NCBI GenBank assembly: GCA_021819205.1
Contig: JAKARV010000004.1
Span: forward strand, 1-64,000
Direction: 5' to 3'
Source: Actinomycetes bacterium
GTDB lineage: Bacteria; Actinomycetota; Acidimicrobiia; Acidimicrobiales; Acidimicrobiaceae
Length of the DNA stretch: 64,000 bases
Part shown: positions 27,622 through 35,620 of the stretch, one piece after another
Numbering within the stretch: position 1 is the first letter of the stretch
Layout: the number at the start of each line of letters is the position of its first letter
Made by a program: the position numbers and the translations under genes
Notes under the pieces: generated by a model
What the model was told of the DNA's origin: nothing
Seen by the model: only the letters and a program-made list of their open reading frames with translations
Database searches by the model: none

Positions 27622-28407
27622 CTAGTGCCCACCTCCTAGTGCCTCTCCGATGTACACGGCAGTGAGGATCGTGAAGATAAAAGCCTGGAGCGCCGCAACG
27701 AAGATCTCGTATCCGGTGAGCGCTACCAGCATTGCCGCCGGCAACGGAAGAACTACCAACGCGATGCTCTTCACGAAGAGCGCCTCTGATATGACTGCGA
27801 ACGTGACAAGGAGAAGGTGGCCGGCAAGCATGTTGCCAAAAAGTCGAACGGCCAGCGCAAAAGGCCTCACGATAAAGGTGGAGAGCAACTCGATCGGAAC
27901 CAGGAGGAGCAGCAGGGCCACCGGAACGCCTTCGGGAACCAAGGCTGACTTGAAGTACTTTCGAGCACCTTGAGATCTCACCCCAACGACGATGAAGGTC
28001 ACGTAGACGATCAGCGCCAGCGGAATGGTGACGCTGGTCCTAGCGGTGGCTGGCATCTGGATAAACGGAATGACCTCGAACAGGTTGTTGAAAAGGATGA
28101 AGAAGAACAGGCCGGTGAGCCAAGGAACCCATGCCAGCCCCGCCTGCCCAATGACGTCAAGGACGACGGTGTTGGTGATGAAGTCGACCGACGACTCCAC
28201 CAGGTTTTGGACTCCCCTTGGAACCAAGCTCGCCCGCCTTCCGGCAATTGCGAACAAGCCCAGAGTGATCGCCGTCGAAAGTAGCGCCAGCAAGCCAATC
28301 TTGTTGAACGCGTAAGCTGTGCCGCCAAACGCCAGCGGCTTCCAATTTAGAACCTCCGCAATCGGCGGAAAGTTGATGCCAGCAAGTATCAACGAACTAC
28401 CTTCCAC
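27622..28407 (-). CDS. atpB: ATP synthase F0 a subunit
   Basis: A 261-residue membrane stator subunit with five or six helices. The essential Arg lies in LAVRLFGNMLAGHLLL, and the C-terminal helices include EIFVAALQAFIFTILTAVYIGEAL. The start is probably GTG 28407, overlapping the end of the atpI-like gene by 19 bases. A 79-base gap separates it from atpE. Confidence 0.95.
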   Translation of the reverse strand: MEGSSLILAGINFPPIAEVLNWKPLAFGGTAYAFNKIGLLALLSTAITLGLFAIAGRRASLVPRGVQNLVESSVDFITNTVVLDVIGQAGLAWVPWLTGLFFFILFNNLFEVIPFIQMPATARTSVTIPLALIVYVTFIVVGVRSQGARKYFKSALVPEGVPVALLLLLVPIELLSTFIVRPFALAVRLFGNMLAGHLLLVTFAVISEALFVKSIALVVLPLPAAMLVALTGYEIFVAALQAFIFTILTAVYIGEALGGGH

Positions 28408-28817
28408 GGACGCAACCCACCATCACCCAGGCGACCGGAGACCCGGCGCGACTCGGCCAGTACTGCCGATAGATGGCCGCCGATTACAACCACCCCGAAG
28501 ACGGGGAGATCCATCCACGGCGCTTTGGCTAGAGGAAGCGTAGCAGCCGTGAGGACCAAAAGGCCAACCAGAAGCGCCAAAAACGCAGCAGTCATGACCC
28601 CAACCATGCCGAACCTGGCGCCCTGGCGAAACAACACTAACATTATTAAAAAATTGATACCAACAAGAAATATCGCAAATATTGACGAGAGCGCTCCCCG
28701 GTAGCCAGCCAGCAGCGCCGCGGCCCCGACCGCCAACGGACCTACCATCAAGAGGCGGATCAAAAAGCCGGCAGCGATCCTCGACTCGGTAATCGCCCCT
28801 GTTGCCGATCTACTCAT
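28389..28817 (-). CDS. AtpI-like membrane protein of the atp operon
   Basis: A 142-residue protein with about four hydrophobic segments (LIRLLMVGPLAVGAAALLAG, AIFLVGINFLIMLVLF, MVGVMTAAFLALLVGLLVL, LPVFGVVVIGGHLSAVL). Its place just before atpB is that of Rv1303-type AtpI proteins, which help assemble the c-ring (family knowledge). The start ATG 28817 overlaps the preceding gene by 8 bases. The frame is open further upstream, but that part is antisense or overlaps the AtpZ-like gene. Confidence 0.75.
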   Translation of the reverse strand: MSRSATGAITESRIAAGFLIRLLMVGPLAVGAAALLAGYRGALSSIFAIFLVGINFLIMLVLFRQGARFGMVGVMTAAFLALLVGLLVLTAATLPLAKAPWMDLPVFGVVVIGGHLSAVLAESRRVSGRLGDGGLRPWKVVR

Positions 28818-29193
28818 CAGCGCCCTGCGGTGCCGATGAACCCCGCTTGGAAGAGCCACCCTCCATCCACTCCGCCTTCTGCCGGATCTCCGCAGGAAGG
28901 CTAAGATCAGCCTCGAGAACGCTGCCGTGCCCAAAACCAGGATGCCGCTTCGGACCACCTTCGATCGAGGTGAGAGAGCGGTTAAGCGACTCTCGTGAAC
29001 GGTAGTAGAGAGAAAGCGCCGATCCCACAAAGCCAAAGGCTCCGATCCCGATCGCCCAAGGCCAGCTGCGAGTGTAACTCCCGACTATCAGCGCGATCAC
29101 CCCGACGACCACAAAGGTGCCGAAGCTTTCGATCATCTTGGCCACTGCCTCCGCAAAGCCGCCTACCAGCGCCCCCGCTGTAGATCGAGCCAT
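28810..29193 (-). CDS. AtpZ/AtpI-family small membrane protein
   Basis: A 127-residue protein with two membrane helices (residues about 22-60: FGTFVVVGVIALIVGSY and WAIGIGAFGFVGSALSLYY), followed by a charged cytoplasmic tail. The two-helix hairpin at the head of an atp operon is the AtpZ layout, linked to c-ring assembly or Mg transport (family knowledge). ATG 29193 follows GAGGTAAG. It is the first gene of the atp transcript. Confidence 0.7.
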   Translation of the reverse strand: MARSTAGALVGGFAEAVAKMIESFGTFVVVGVIALIVGSYTRSWPWAIGIGAFGFVGSALSLYYRSRESLNRSLTSIEGGPKRHPGFGHGSVLEADLSLPAEIRQKAEWMEGGSSKRGSSAPQGADE

Positions 29194-29257
29194 GTGCTCT
29201 TACCTCTCGTAATCAAACCCAAACCACTTTAGTCCCTAGCGATATGCTACCGGTCAG

Positions 29258-29292
29258 CCAAAAGACCCGGCGAAAACCTTCCAAAAGACCCG
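29258..29292. repeat. 12-bp direct repeat upstream of the atp operon
   Basis: CCAAAAGACCCG occurs at 29258-29269 and 29281-29292, a 23-base period. On the minus strand the promoter-proximal copy overlaps a possible -35 (TTGGCT) that is 17 bases from TAGGGA. It may be a regulator site for the atp operon. Confidence 0.4.
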
Positions 29293-29331
29293 CACGGTCC
29301 TAACGGGAGATAACGAACAAAAGTTGCCAGA

Positions 29332-30456
29332 TCAGGACTGTGGCGGCTGTCCGATCGCCTTGCGCGCTACCCGTTTTGACCCCTTGCGATCCGGATGGAA
29401 AAGGGTATAAAGGAGCACCGCCACTGCAAGAATAGCGATCGGCAACTCGGCGGTCAGCGCGGGTACGAAAGTGGGAACGAGGGCAAAGGCCGAGAGGATC
29501 GCCGTCCACGCCCACAGAATCACCACCGCCCGCCTGGGACCATGCCCCATTTCGACCAGTCGGTGGTGAAGGTGCTTGGTATCCGGAATTGCGAAGGAGA
29601 CTCGGTGGGCGGTCCTCCGCACAAAGGCAAAAGCCATGTCGGTCATCGGGACCCCCAAGATTAAAAAGGGGATAAAGAGCGGGGCAAAGAAGAAAAAGGT
29701 CTGGTCGGAGACGTTCGCGGTCCTTCCCCCAACCACCGATGTCGACGCGGCGAGCAGCAACCCGAGCAGCATCGCGCCGGTGTCTCCCATGAAAATCTTG
29801 GCCGGGTTCCAGTTGTGCGGGAGGAATCCGATGCAGACGCCAAATGTAGAGAAGGCGATCAGCGGGCCGATCGAGGAGCCGGGCAGCTGACCCAGGCTAG
29901 TGAGGTGGACGGAGTAGATGCCAAACGCGAGCGAGGCGATGGCAACGATACCGGCCGCAAGTCCGTCAAGGCCGTCAATCAGGTTTATGGCGTTCTCCAT
30001 GGCGATGACCCAGACCGCCGTCAATAGAGGGGTGATCGACGAAGAGAGGACGACAACCCCCGCAAACGGAACCTTGAACCAGAACATCGTCACCCCGAAA
30101 AGCCACAACAGGGAGGAAGAGATTACCTGTCCCGCAACTTTTGCCGGAGCCGAGAGGTCGAAGATGTCGTCGAGCGCCCCGACTACAGCGATAGAGATCG
30201 CGGCAAGAATCACCCCTACCGGTTCTGAAGAGTCGAAGAATACCGCCCGGAACTGGTGGATAGAACCCGCCACCGCAAACGCCCCCAAGAAGCCCACTAG
30301 CATCCCCAGGCCGCCCAGCGTTGGAGTTGCGCGCGAGTGAACCATCCGCCCGCCCGGTGCTACCACCTGGCCGGTGGAGATCGATAGCCGCTTGACCAAC
30401 GGCACGGTGATGAAGGTGATGAGCGCTGCGCAGAAAGCTACTACCGCATACTCCAC
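29332..30456 (-). CDS. wecA: Undecaprenyl-phosphate GlcNAc-1-phosphate transferase (WecA/Rfe/TagO family)
   Basis: A 374-residue polytopic membrane enzyme with about 11 helices, which loads a sugar phosphate onto the lipid carrier. Signature loops are LGGLGMLVGFLGAF, the DD motif in VVGALDDIFDLSAPAKV, NAINLIDGLDGLAAG, KIFMGDTGAMLLG, and the HLHHRLVEMGH box. MraY lacks the last of these, so this is the WecA branch. The gene sits upstream of atp, as rfe does in Mycobacterium. The start is GTG 30456. Confidence 0.9.
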   Translation of the reverse strand: MEYAVVAFCAALITFITVPLVKRLSISTGQVVAPGGRMVHSRATPTLGGLGMLVGFLGAFAVAGSIHQFRAVFFDSSEPVGVILAAISIAVVGALDDIFDLSAPAKVAGQVISSSLLWLFGVTMFWFKVPFAGVVVLSSSITPLLTAVWVIAMENAINLIDGLDGLAAGIVAIASLAFGIYSVHLTSLGQLPGSSIGPLIAFSTFGVCIGFLPHNWNPAKIFMGDTGAMLLGLLLAASTSVVGGRTANVSDQTFFFFAPLFIPFLILGVPMTDMAFAFVRRTAHRVSFAIPDTKHLHHRLVEMGHGPRRAVVILWAWTAILSAFALVPTFVPALTAELPIAILAVAVLLYTLFHPDRKGSKRVARKAIGQPPQS

Positions 30457-30462
30457 GCCGCG

Positions 30463-31746
30463 CTAACCTCTCGAGAACGGCGGCGGAAACCCTTGACAGA
30501 GGTCGGCCACCGTAGCACGGATATCAGCTATCTGCTGTTCCGAAGTGGTGCGAAGCACCGCCGATATGAGCGACGCAATCTCTTTCATCTCGCCCTCGCC
30601 CATCCCGGCGGTGGTCATGGCCGCCGTTCCCAGCCGGAGCCCAGAAGTTACAAACGGAGATCGGGGATCGAACGGGATCTGGTTCCGATTGCAGGTGATC
30701 CCGGCCCGGTCAAGCCGATCCTGGGCAGTGCGCCCGTCGAGATCCGAATCGAAGTCCCGGAGGTCTACCAGGACCAGGTGTACATCGGTTCCGCCCGATA
30801 CCAGCCTGAACCCCTCTTCCATCAGCGCAGCCGCAAAAGCCTTCGCGTTCGCGATGACCGCGGCGCCGTACTCTCGAAACTCGGGCGACAGCGCCTCCTT
30901 GAAAGCCACCGCCTTGGCCGCGATCGCGTGCTCCAGGGGACCACCCTGGAGACCGGGAAAAACCGCCTTGTCAATTCGCTTGCCAAGGTCCTCGTGCGCC
31001 ACGATCGCCGCCCCCCTTGGCCCCCGAAGCGTCTTGTGGGTTGTAAACGTGACCACGTCCGCCCCCCGGCCTCCGCTCGAGGTGTAGAGCGGATTGGGGT
31101 ATACCCCCGCCGCGATCAACCCCGCTACGTGAGCCGCGTCAAAGAGAACCAGCGCGCCGACCTCATCGGCTATCTCTCGAATCGGGTCGACCTCTACGAT
31201 CCTTGGGTACGCTGTAGCCCCAACAACGATCAGCTTTACGTGGTGCTCGATCGCCAGTGCCCTAAGCTGGTCGAGATCGAGCCACTCCCGGTTCGGATCC
31301 GTCTCCCGCACTCCGTACGCCACAAAGTTGTAGTACTGGCCGGAGAAGTTGACTGGCGAGCCGTGGGTAAGGTGCCCTCCCTGGTCCAGCCGCATTGCAA
31401 GCACCGTGTCCCCCGGGGAAAGCAGCGCGAGGTAGGCACCCATGTTGGCATTCGCACCCGCATGCGGCTGCACGTTTGCAAAGGGGGCGTTGAAGAGCGT
31501 CCGGCAGCGCTCGATCGCCAGCGCCTCGACCTTGTCTACTACTTGATTGCCACCGTAGTACCGTTTCGACGGGTACCCCTCTGCGTACTTGTTGGTGAGA
31601 ACCGATCCAGTCGCCTCCATCACCGCCCGCGAAGTGAAGTTTTCCGAGGCGATCAGCTGCAGCGTGGTGGCCTGCCTAGCCTCCTCCTCGCTAATGTACT
31701 GGGCTACCTCGGGATCTTGAACCCCGAGCACAGATCGATCTTCCAC
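30463..31746 (-). CDS. glyA: Serine hydroxymethyltransferase
   Basis: A 427-residue PLP enzyme making glycine and methylene-tetrahydrofolate from serine. It has [69 protein letters not shown], and the PLP-lysine segment [16 protein letters not shown]. The length is normal. The start is GTG 31746 after a G-rich stretch. It lies where mycobacteria have sua5 next to rfe; a decayed sua5 remnant is found directly upstream. Confidence 0.97.
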   Translation of the reverse strand: MEDRSVLGVQDPEVAQYISEEEARQATTLQLIASENFTSRAVMEATGSVLTNKYAEGYPSKRYYGGNQVVDKVEALAIERCRTLFNAPFANVQPHAGANANMGAYLALLSPGDTVLAMRLDQGGHLTHGSPVNFSGQYYNFVAYGVRETDPNREWLDLDQLRALAIEHHVKLIVVGATAYPRIVEVDPIREIADEVGALVLFDAAHVAGLIAAGVYPNPLYTSSGGRGADVVTFTTHKTLRGPRGAAIVAHEDLGKRIDKAVFPGLQGGPLEHAIAAKAVAFKEALSPEFREYGAAVIANAKAFAAALMEEGFRLVSGGTDVHLVLVDLRDFDSDLDGRTAQDRLDRAGITCNRNQIPFDPRSPFVTSGLRLGTAAMTTAGMGEGEMKEIASLISAVLRTTSEQQIADIRATVADLCQGFPPPFSRG

Positions 31747-31959
31747 GCAGACCCCCTTTTACCGCTTTCAATCCTAGGATCGGCGCGCTTCCCTACTTGC
31801 CAACTTTCGATCGGACATTTTGTTGCAATGAAATTTTGCCGACGCTTTCAACGCGCAAGGTTCTGAAAGACCTAGAGCCCTCGGATATCCTCAGTTCCGC
31901 CCTTCAACCATTGACCGGAGCGCGCTGGAACTCTAGATCACGGTGGAGTTCCGCAGCTG

Positions 31960-32442
31960 CCCAACGGCATGCAAGACAGCTTTGAAGCCGAAGCGCCCTG
32001 CGCATCGGCGTGACCCCGCGCCAACCCGTGATTACGGCGCTCTCCATCGCAAACGCCCTCCCCCAACCACCAGCGCGACCCCACCCTTTTACAGCTGCGC
32101 AAGTCCAGATGGCGCGAGCGCCGAAAGCACTGCCTTGCCGCCCACTGAATTCTCCTCGCCGCGCCGATTTCGCCGACGATGTCACCACCCGGCAGCGAAG
32201 CAGGAACGCTCGCAAAGAGCCCGTGGGGGTCAGACACCCGGAGAGCCACAGTCGTCCCGACGGCTTGACCGGCTGTAGAAAGCTGGAAATCGCCTTGGCC
32301 GCGACCACAAGCGAGCGGGTTAGAGCTGCGAGACCGCCGTCGATCGAGTTCAACCCAGTGGATATCCACTTGACGGATCGAGGCTACGGTCGCCATCAGC
32401 GCCGGCAGCGGCTGGCCCGCCTCTCGTCGGAGGCCGAACTCC
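31960..32442 (-). pseudogene. Decayed sua5/tsaC (YrdC-type threonylcarbamoyl-AMP synthase)
   Basis: No intact gene fits this stretch, but consecutive minus-strand segments in two alternating frames match Sua5/YrdC in order. These are FGLRREAGQPLPALMATVAS (about 32434-32375, compare ALKGRPxGQPLPVLV), LTRSLVVAAKAISSF (about 32323-32279, compare PGPLTLVVPA), TTVALRVSDPHGL (about 32255-32217, compare TVALRVPDH) and RAFLLRCRVVTSSAKSA (about 32212-32162, compare LVVTSANxSG). The N-terminal PTxTVYGL part is missing, and at least three frame switches are needed. Mycobacteria keep the intact gene (Rv1301) at this exact place beside prmC and rfe. Confidence 0.65.
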
Positions 32443-33267
32443 TCAACTAGCCGGCACCCCTGCGAAAGGGGCCGATGCGATCACAAAGCGCTCCCTTCCG
32501 GCAAGATCGAGGCGCACCTCGATCTCGGACAGCCCTGCCTTGCGAAGAAGCTCAGCAACCGCATCCGGCTGGCCGTCACCGACCTCGAAGGCGGCAAAGC
32601 CCCCAGGATTCAGATGATCGCCGAGGTTGCTGGCTATAGTCTCATACGCCTCGAGACCCGTGCTCCCGGCTAGCAGCGCCTCTTGCGGCTCAAAGTCGCG
32701 CACAATCGAGTCGAGACGCCAGTAGTCGGCGGTGGAGATGTACGGAGGGTTGGAGCAGATACAGTCAAAGCGCTCACCGGCAACCGGCGTGAACCAGGAA
32801 CCAAGACGAACTTCAATCTGTCGCGAGAGCCGGTTCGCGCCAACGTTCTGCAAGGCGATGCGGAAGGCGGGTTCGCTCGCCTCGATTGCCACCACCGTCG
32901 CCTTGCAACGCTCGGCAGCAAGCGCGATCGCAATTGCCCCGCTTCCGGTCCCCAGATCAAGAATTCGGTACTCCTTCTTCCGGTCAAGGCGTTCAAGAAC
33001 CACCTCCACCAGCATCTCAGTCTCTGGCCTTGGTATCAGCACGCTCCGGTCGACAACGATCTCGCGCCCGCGGAAAGACCACGAACCAAGGACGTACTGC
33101 AACGGCTCGCCAGCCTCCAAACGGGATCGGAAGTCCGCAAGAAGCTCGCCGGGACTGGATCCGGTCTCGGCACTCCTTTGGGTTGCCCGCTCCAAAAGCC
33201 ACCTCGCCGGCTGCCTGGAGCCGAAAAACCGGTCAAACCAGCCGGTACCGGCGTCACTCCTCGGCAT
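32443..33267 (-). CDS. prmC: Release factor glutamine N5-methyltransferase
   Basis: A 274-residue SAM methyltransferase that modifies the GGQ glutamine of release factors. It has PLQYVLGSWSFRGREIVVDRS-VLIPRPETE, the SAM motif LDLGTGSGAIAIALA, and the signature NPPY in CSNPPYIST. ATG 33267 overlaps the end of prfA by 14 bases. The prfA-prmC pair is nearly universal and fits the function. Confidence 0.94.
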   Translation of the reverse strand: MPRSDAGTGWFDRFFGSRQPARWLLERATQRSAETGSSPGELLADFRSRLEAGEPLQYVLGSWSFRGREIVVDRSVLIPRPETEMLVEVVLERLDRKKEYRILDLGTGSGAIAIALAAERCKATVVAIEASEPAFRIALQNVGANRLSRQIEVRLGSWFTPVAGERFDCICSNPPYISTADYWRLDSIVRDFEPQEALLAGSTGLEAYETIASNLGDHLNPGGFAAFEVGDGQPDAVAELLRKAGLSEIEVRLDLAGRERFVIASAPFAGVPAS

Positions 33268-34336
33268 CGCCGAGCAGCAGCCTGGACCGCTCATCAAGCA
33301 GGAGGGCATCGGAGATCTCGTCGAGATCCCCCATGAGGATCTGATCGAGGCGATAGAGCGTAAGCCTGATCCGATGGTCGGTAACCCGGTTCTCTTTGAA
33401 GTTGTAAGTCCGAATCTTCTCCGAGCGTCCGCCGCCGCCAATCTGCGACCTGCGCGTCTTCGACATCTCCTCGCTGACTCTATCCTGCTCAGCCTTGAGC
33501 AACCGCGCCCGCAGAACTTGGAGCGCCTTCGCCCGATTCTGGATCTGGCTCTTCTCGTCCTGCATCGCGACGACGATGCCGGAGGGTATGTGAGTTATCC
33601 GCACCGCCGAATCGGTGGTGTTCACCGACTGGCCGCCAGGACCGGTCGAGCGGTAGACATCGATGCGCAAGTCGCTGGGATCGATCTCAACCTCCACCTC
33701 GTCAGCCTCCGGGAGCGCGGTAACCGTTGCCGAAGAGGTGTGGACCCTTCCCTGGGTCTCTGTTACCGGTACCCGCTGGACTCGGTGCGGTCCCGCCTCG
33801 TGCTTCAGCCGACGCCACGCGTCCTCGCCCTTGACCAACAGCGAGATCGAGTTGTACCCGCCCATATCCGATGGATCGGAGGACAAAATCTCCACCTTCC
33901 ACCCCATCCTCTCGGCGAAACGCTGGTACATCTCCGCCAGAACCTTGGCGAAGAGGTTGGCCTCCTCCCCTCCTTCAGCTCCCCTGATCTCGAGGATCAC
34001 GTTCCTGCCATCGTTGGGGTCTCTCGGCAAGAGCAGAACCTCGAGCTCTCCCCTTAACTGCTCAAGCCGGGTCTCGATCCCCTCCGACTCGGCGATGAGA
34101 AACTCCTTCTCGGCGGGTTCAGCCCCCCTCGCCAGCTCGCTGGCTGCCTCGAGGTCCTCCTCGGCGGCCTTGATCTGGCGATACTTCGAGACAATGGCCT
34201 CCAACTCCTTGTGGCGGCGTGCTACCTCGCGAGCCCGGCGCTGGTCCTGGAACAGCTTTGGGTCGGCCATCTCGACGATCGAACGCTCGTACTCGCTCTC
34301 GAACCGCTCAAGGCGATTGTCATCCAGCATGTGCAC
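33254..34336 (-). CDS. prfA: Peptide chain release factor 1
   Basis: A 360-residue class I release factor recognising UAA and UAG. The catalytic GGQ is in STGPGGQSVNTTDSAVR, and the codon-recognition loop region is RVPVTETQGRVHTS. Domain 1 is an N-terminal coiled coil. It starts at ATG 34336 or the ATG two codons later, and overlaps the upstream unknown gene by 11-17 bases. Confidence 0.96.
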   Translation of the reverse strand: MHMLDDNRLERFESEYERSIVEMADPKLFQDQRRAREVARRHKELEAIVSKYRQIKAAEEDLEAASELARGAEPAEKEFLIAESEGIETRLEQLRGELEVLLLPRDPNDGRNVILEIRGAEGGEEANLFAKVLAEMYQRFAERMGWKVEILSSDPSDMGGYNSISLLVKGEDAWRRLKHEAGPHRVQRVPVTETQGRVHTSSATVTALPEADEVEVEIDPSDLRIDVYRSTGPGGQSVNTTDSAVRITHIPSGIVVAMQDEKSQIQNRAKALQVLRARLLKAEQDRVSEEMSKTRRSQIGGGGRSEKIRTYNFKENRVTDHRIRLTLYRLDQILMGDLDEISDALLLDERSRLLLGDAEE

Positions 34337-35282
34337 CTTCCACGAACTTTAAGACTTTGCCTGTCCCGAAAATCCCGGCAAGCTCCTGCAGGCTCGGGTG
34401 CGGTCCTGAAGAGGTCGAAAAACAAATCCTGCCAACTCCTACCATGGCGCTGCCAACGACAAGCCCCTCTACCGCCAGATACGGATCGGTACCCCGGCCA
34501 AAGCACCAAAGGTCGTCCCCCTCGAGCGCGTAGGCCCGGTCGCCGGGCCCTCCGGAGTCCGAGATCTCGAGCGGAATCATCGCTTGCGATGCGGTCATCG
34601 CTTGATAGCGGAGCCGGCGCCCAACGGCGAAGTCCGAAAGGTCATGCCGTCCAAGCCGGCCATTCCGGGCGGCGATGACGAGTTCCAGGAGCGGACCCGC
34701 GGCGGCCAACCTTCCTGCCGCCGAGGGCTCGGCTTGCGCCATCATCTCCTGGTCCCGGCGATCCACTCCGACCACCACTTCACCATCGCGTATACCCACT
34801 ACCGGGACCCCCTGGTACTCCAGAAAGGTGCCATCGAAGTAGGTCGCAACCTCGAGGAGATCGCGGTCTAGCGGAAGTCCGCCGATCATCTCTTCGAGTT
34901 CCGCCGATGCCTCCGCCCCGCTCACCGGCACCAGCCGACCGGTATTCGGAACCTCCATCAGCTGGCCACCCTCAAGATAGAGCAGATCGGCGGGCGGAGC
35001 AGCGGTGACAAGCGCCCGCCGGAGATCGCCCACGCTGACCGGCCCGATCAAGGCGGGAAGGCCATCCGCGAGGATCACTGTCAAGGACTGTGCACCCAAT
35101 CGGGACAACCTGATAAGCGCGCGCAGAAGAGCGGCACCGTTTCCGGAGCGAACCATCGTCCAAGCCTGGGTTTCAAAAGTCGCGGCCACCGCGTCCGCGG
35201 TCCCAAGATCGATCGGTTCGTTACCCGGCACCAGCCGATCAAGTGTTGCGCGGGCACCACCGGCCCAGGCCGTCTGCTCCAT
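34320..35282 (-). CDS. Conserved-looking protein of unknown function between rpmE and prfA
   Basis: A 320-residue protein with no membrane segments or signal peptide. Hydrophobic strands alternate with acidic helices. Notable stretches are RSGNGAALLRALIRLSRLGAQ, VILADGLPALIGPVSVGDLR and FGRGTDPYLAVEGLVVGSAMVG. The codon use is like that of its neighbours, and it overlaps prfA by up to 17 bases, which argues for a real, co-translated gene. I recognise no family. By position it could serve translation termination, but that is only a guess. Confidence 0.6.
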   Translation of the reverse strand: MEQTAWAGGARATLDRLVPGNEPIDLGTADAVAATFETQAWTMVRSGNGAALLRALIRLSRLGAQSLTVILADGLPALIGPVSVGDLRRALVTAAPPADLLYLEGGQLMEVPNTGRLVPVSGAEASAELEEMIGGLPLDRDLLEVATYFDGTFLEYQGVPVVGIRDGEVVVGVDRRDQEMMAQAEPSAAGRLAAAGPLLELVIAARNGRLGRHDLSDFAVGRRLRYQAMTASQAMIPLEISDSGGPGDRAYALEGDDLWCFGRGTDPYLAVEGLVVGSAMVGVGRICFSTSSGPHPSLQELAGIFGTGKVLKFVEGAHAG

Positions 35283-35285
35283 CGC

Positions 35286-35504
35286 CTAGGAGTTGGCCCG
35301 CTTTCCGCGCTCTCCGTACCGCCGCTGGAAGCGCTCGACCCGGCCGCCGGTATCGACCAGCTTCTGTTTGCCGGTGTAGAACGGGTGACACTCGTTGCAC
35401 AACTCTATGTGCAGATCAGCCTTCGTAGACCTGGTCACGAAGGTATTTCCACAAGAGCAGTGGACCGTTGCCACCACGTACTGGGGGTGTATGCCTTCTT
35501 TCAT
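35286..35504 (-). CDS. rpmE: 50S ribosomal protein L31, zinc-binding form
   Basis: A 72-residue ribosomal protein: [19 protein letters not shown], then [21 protein letters not shown]. The CSC and CNEC cysteines form the zinc site of the C+ type, which is replaced by the C- paralogue under zinc starvation in many bacteria. ATG 35504 has AAGGAG 6 bases upstream. It follows rho, as in other actinobacteria. Confidence 0.96.
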   Translation of the reverse strand: MKEGIHPQYVVATVHCSCGNTFVTRSTKADLHIELCNECHPFYTGKQKLVDTGGRVERFQRRYGERGKRANS

Positions 35505-35620
35505 CGCCTTCTCCTTCGCCGCAGGACCAAGTCCGCCCTGCCTTTTTCCTGGACTAACCACTCTAAATAGCTACATCGAACTTCCGGTACCTGGGGCGGC
35601 AGCCGTGCCGATGACATCCG

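Noticed and set aside
30493-31866. Long plus-strand frame (457 codons) opposite glyA
   Set aside because: It is antisense to a clear SHMT gene and has no family motifs; high GC produces such frames.
31904-32396. Two overlapping minus-strand frames as separate small genes
   Set aside because: Each alone matches nothing, but alternating between them recovers Sua5 segments in order, so they are one decayed gene.
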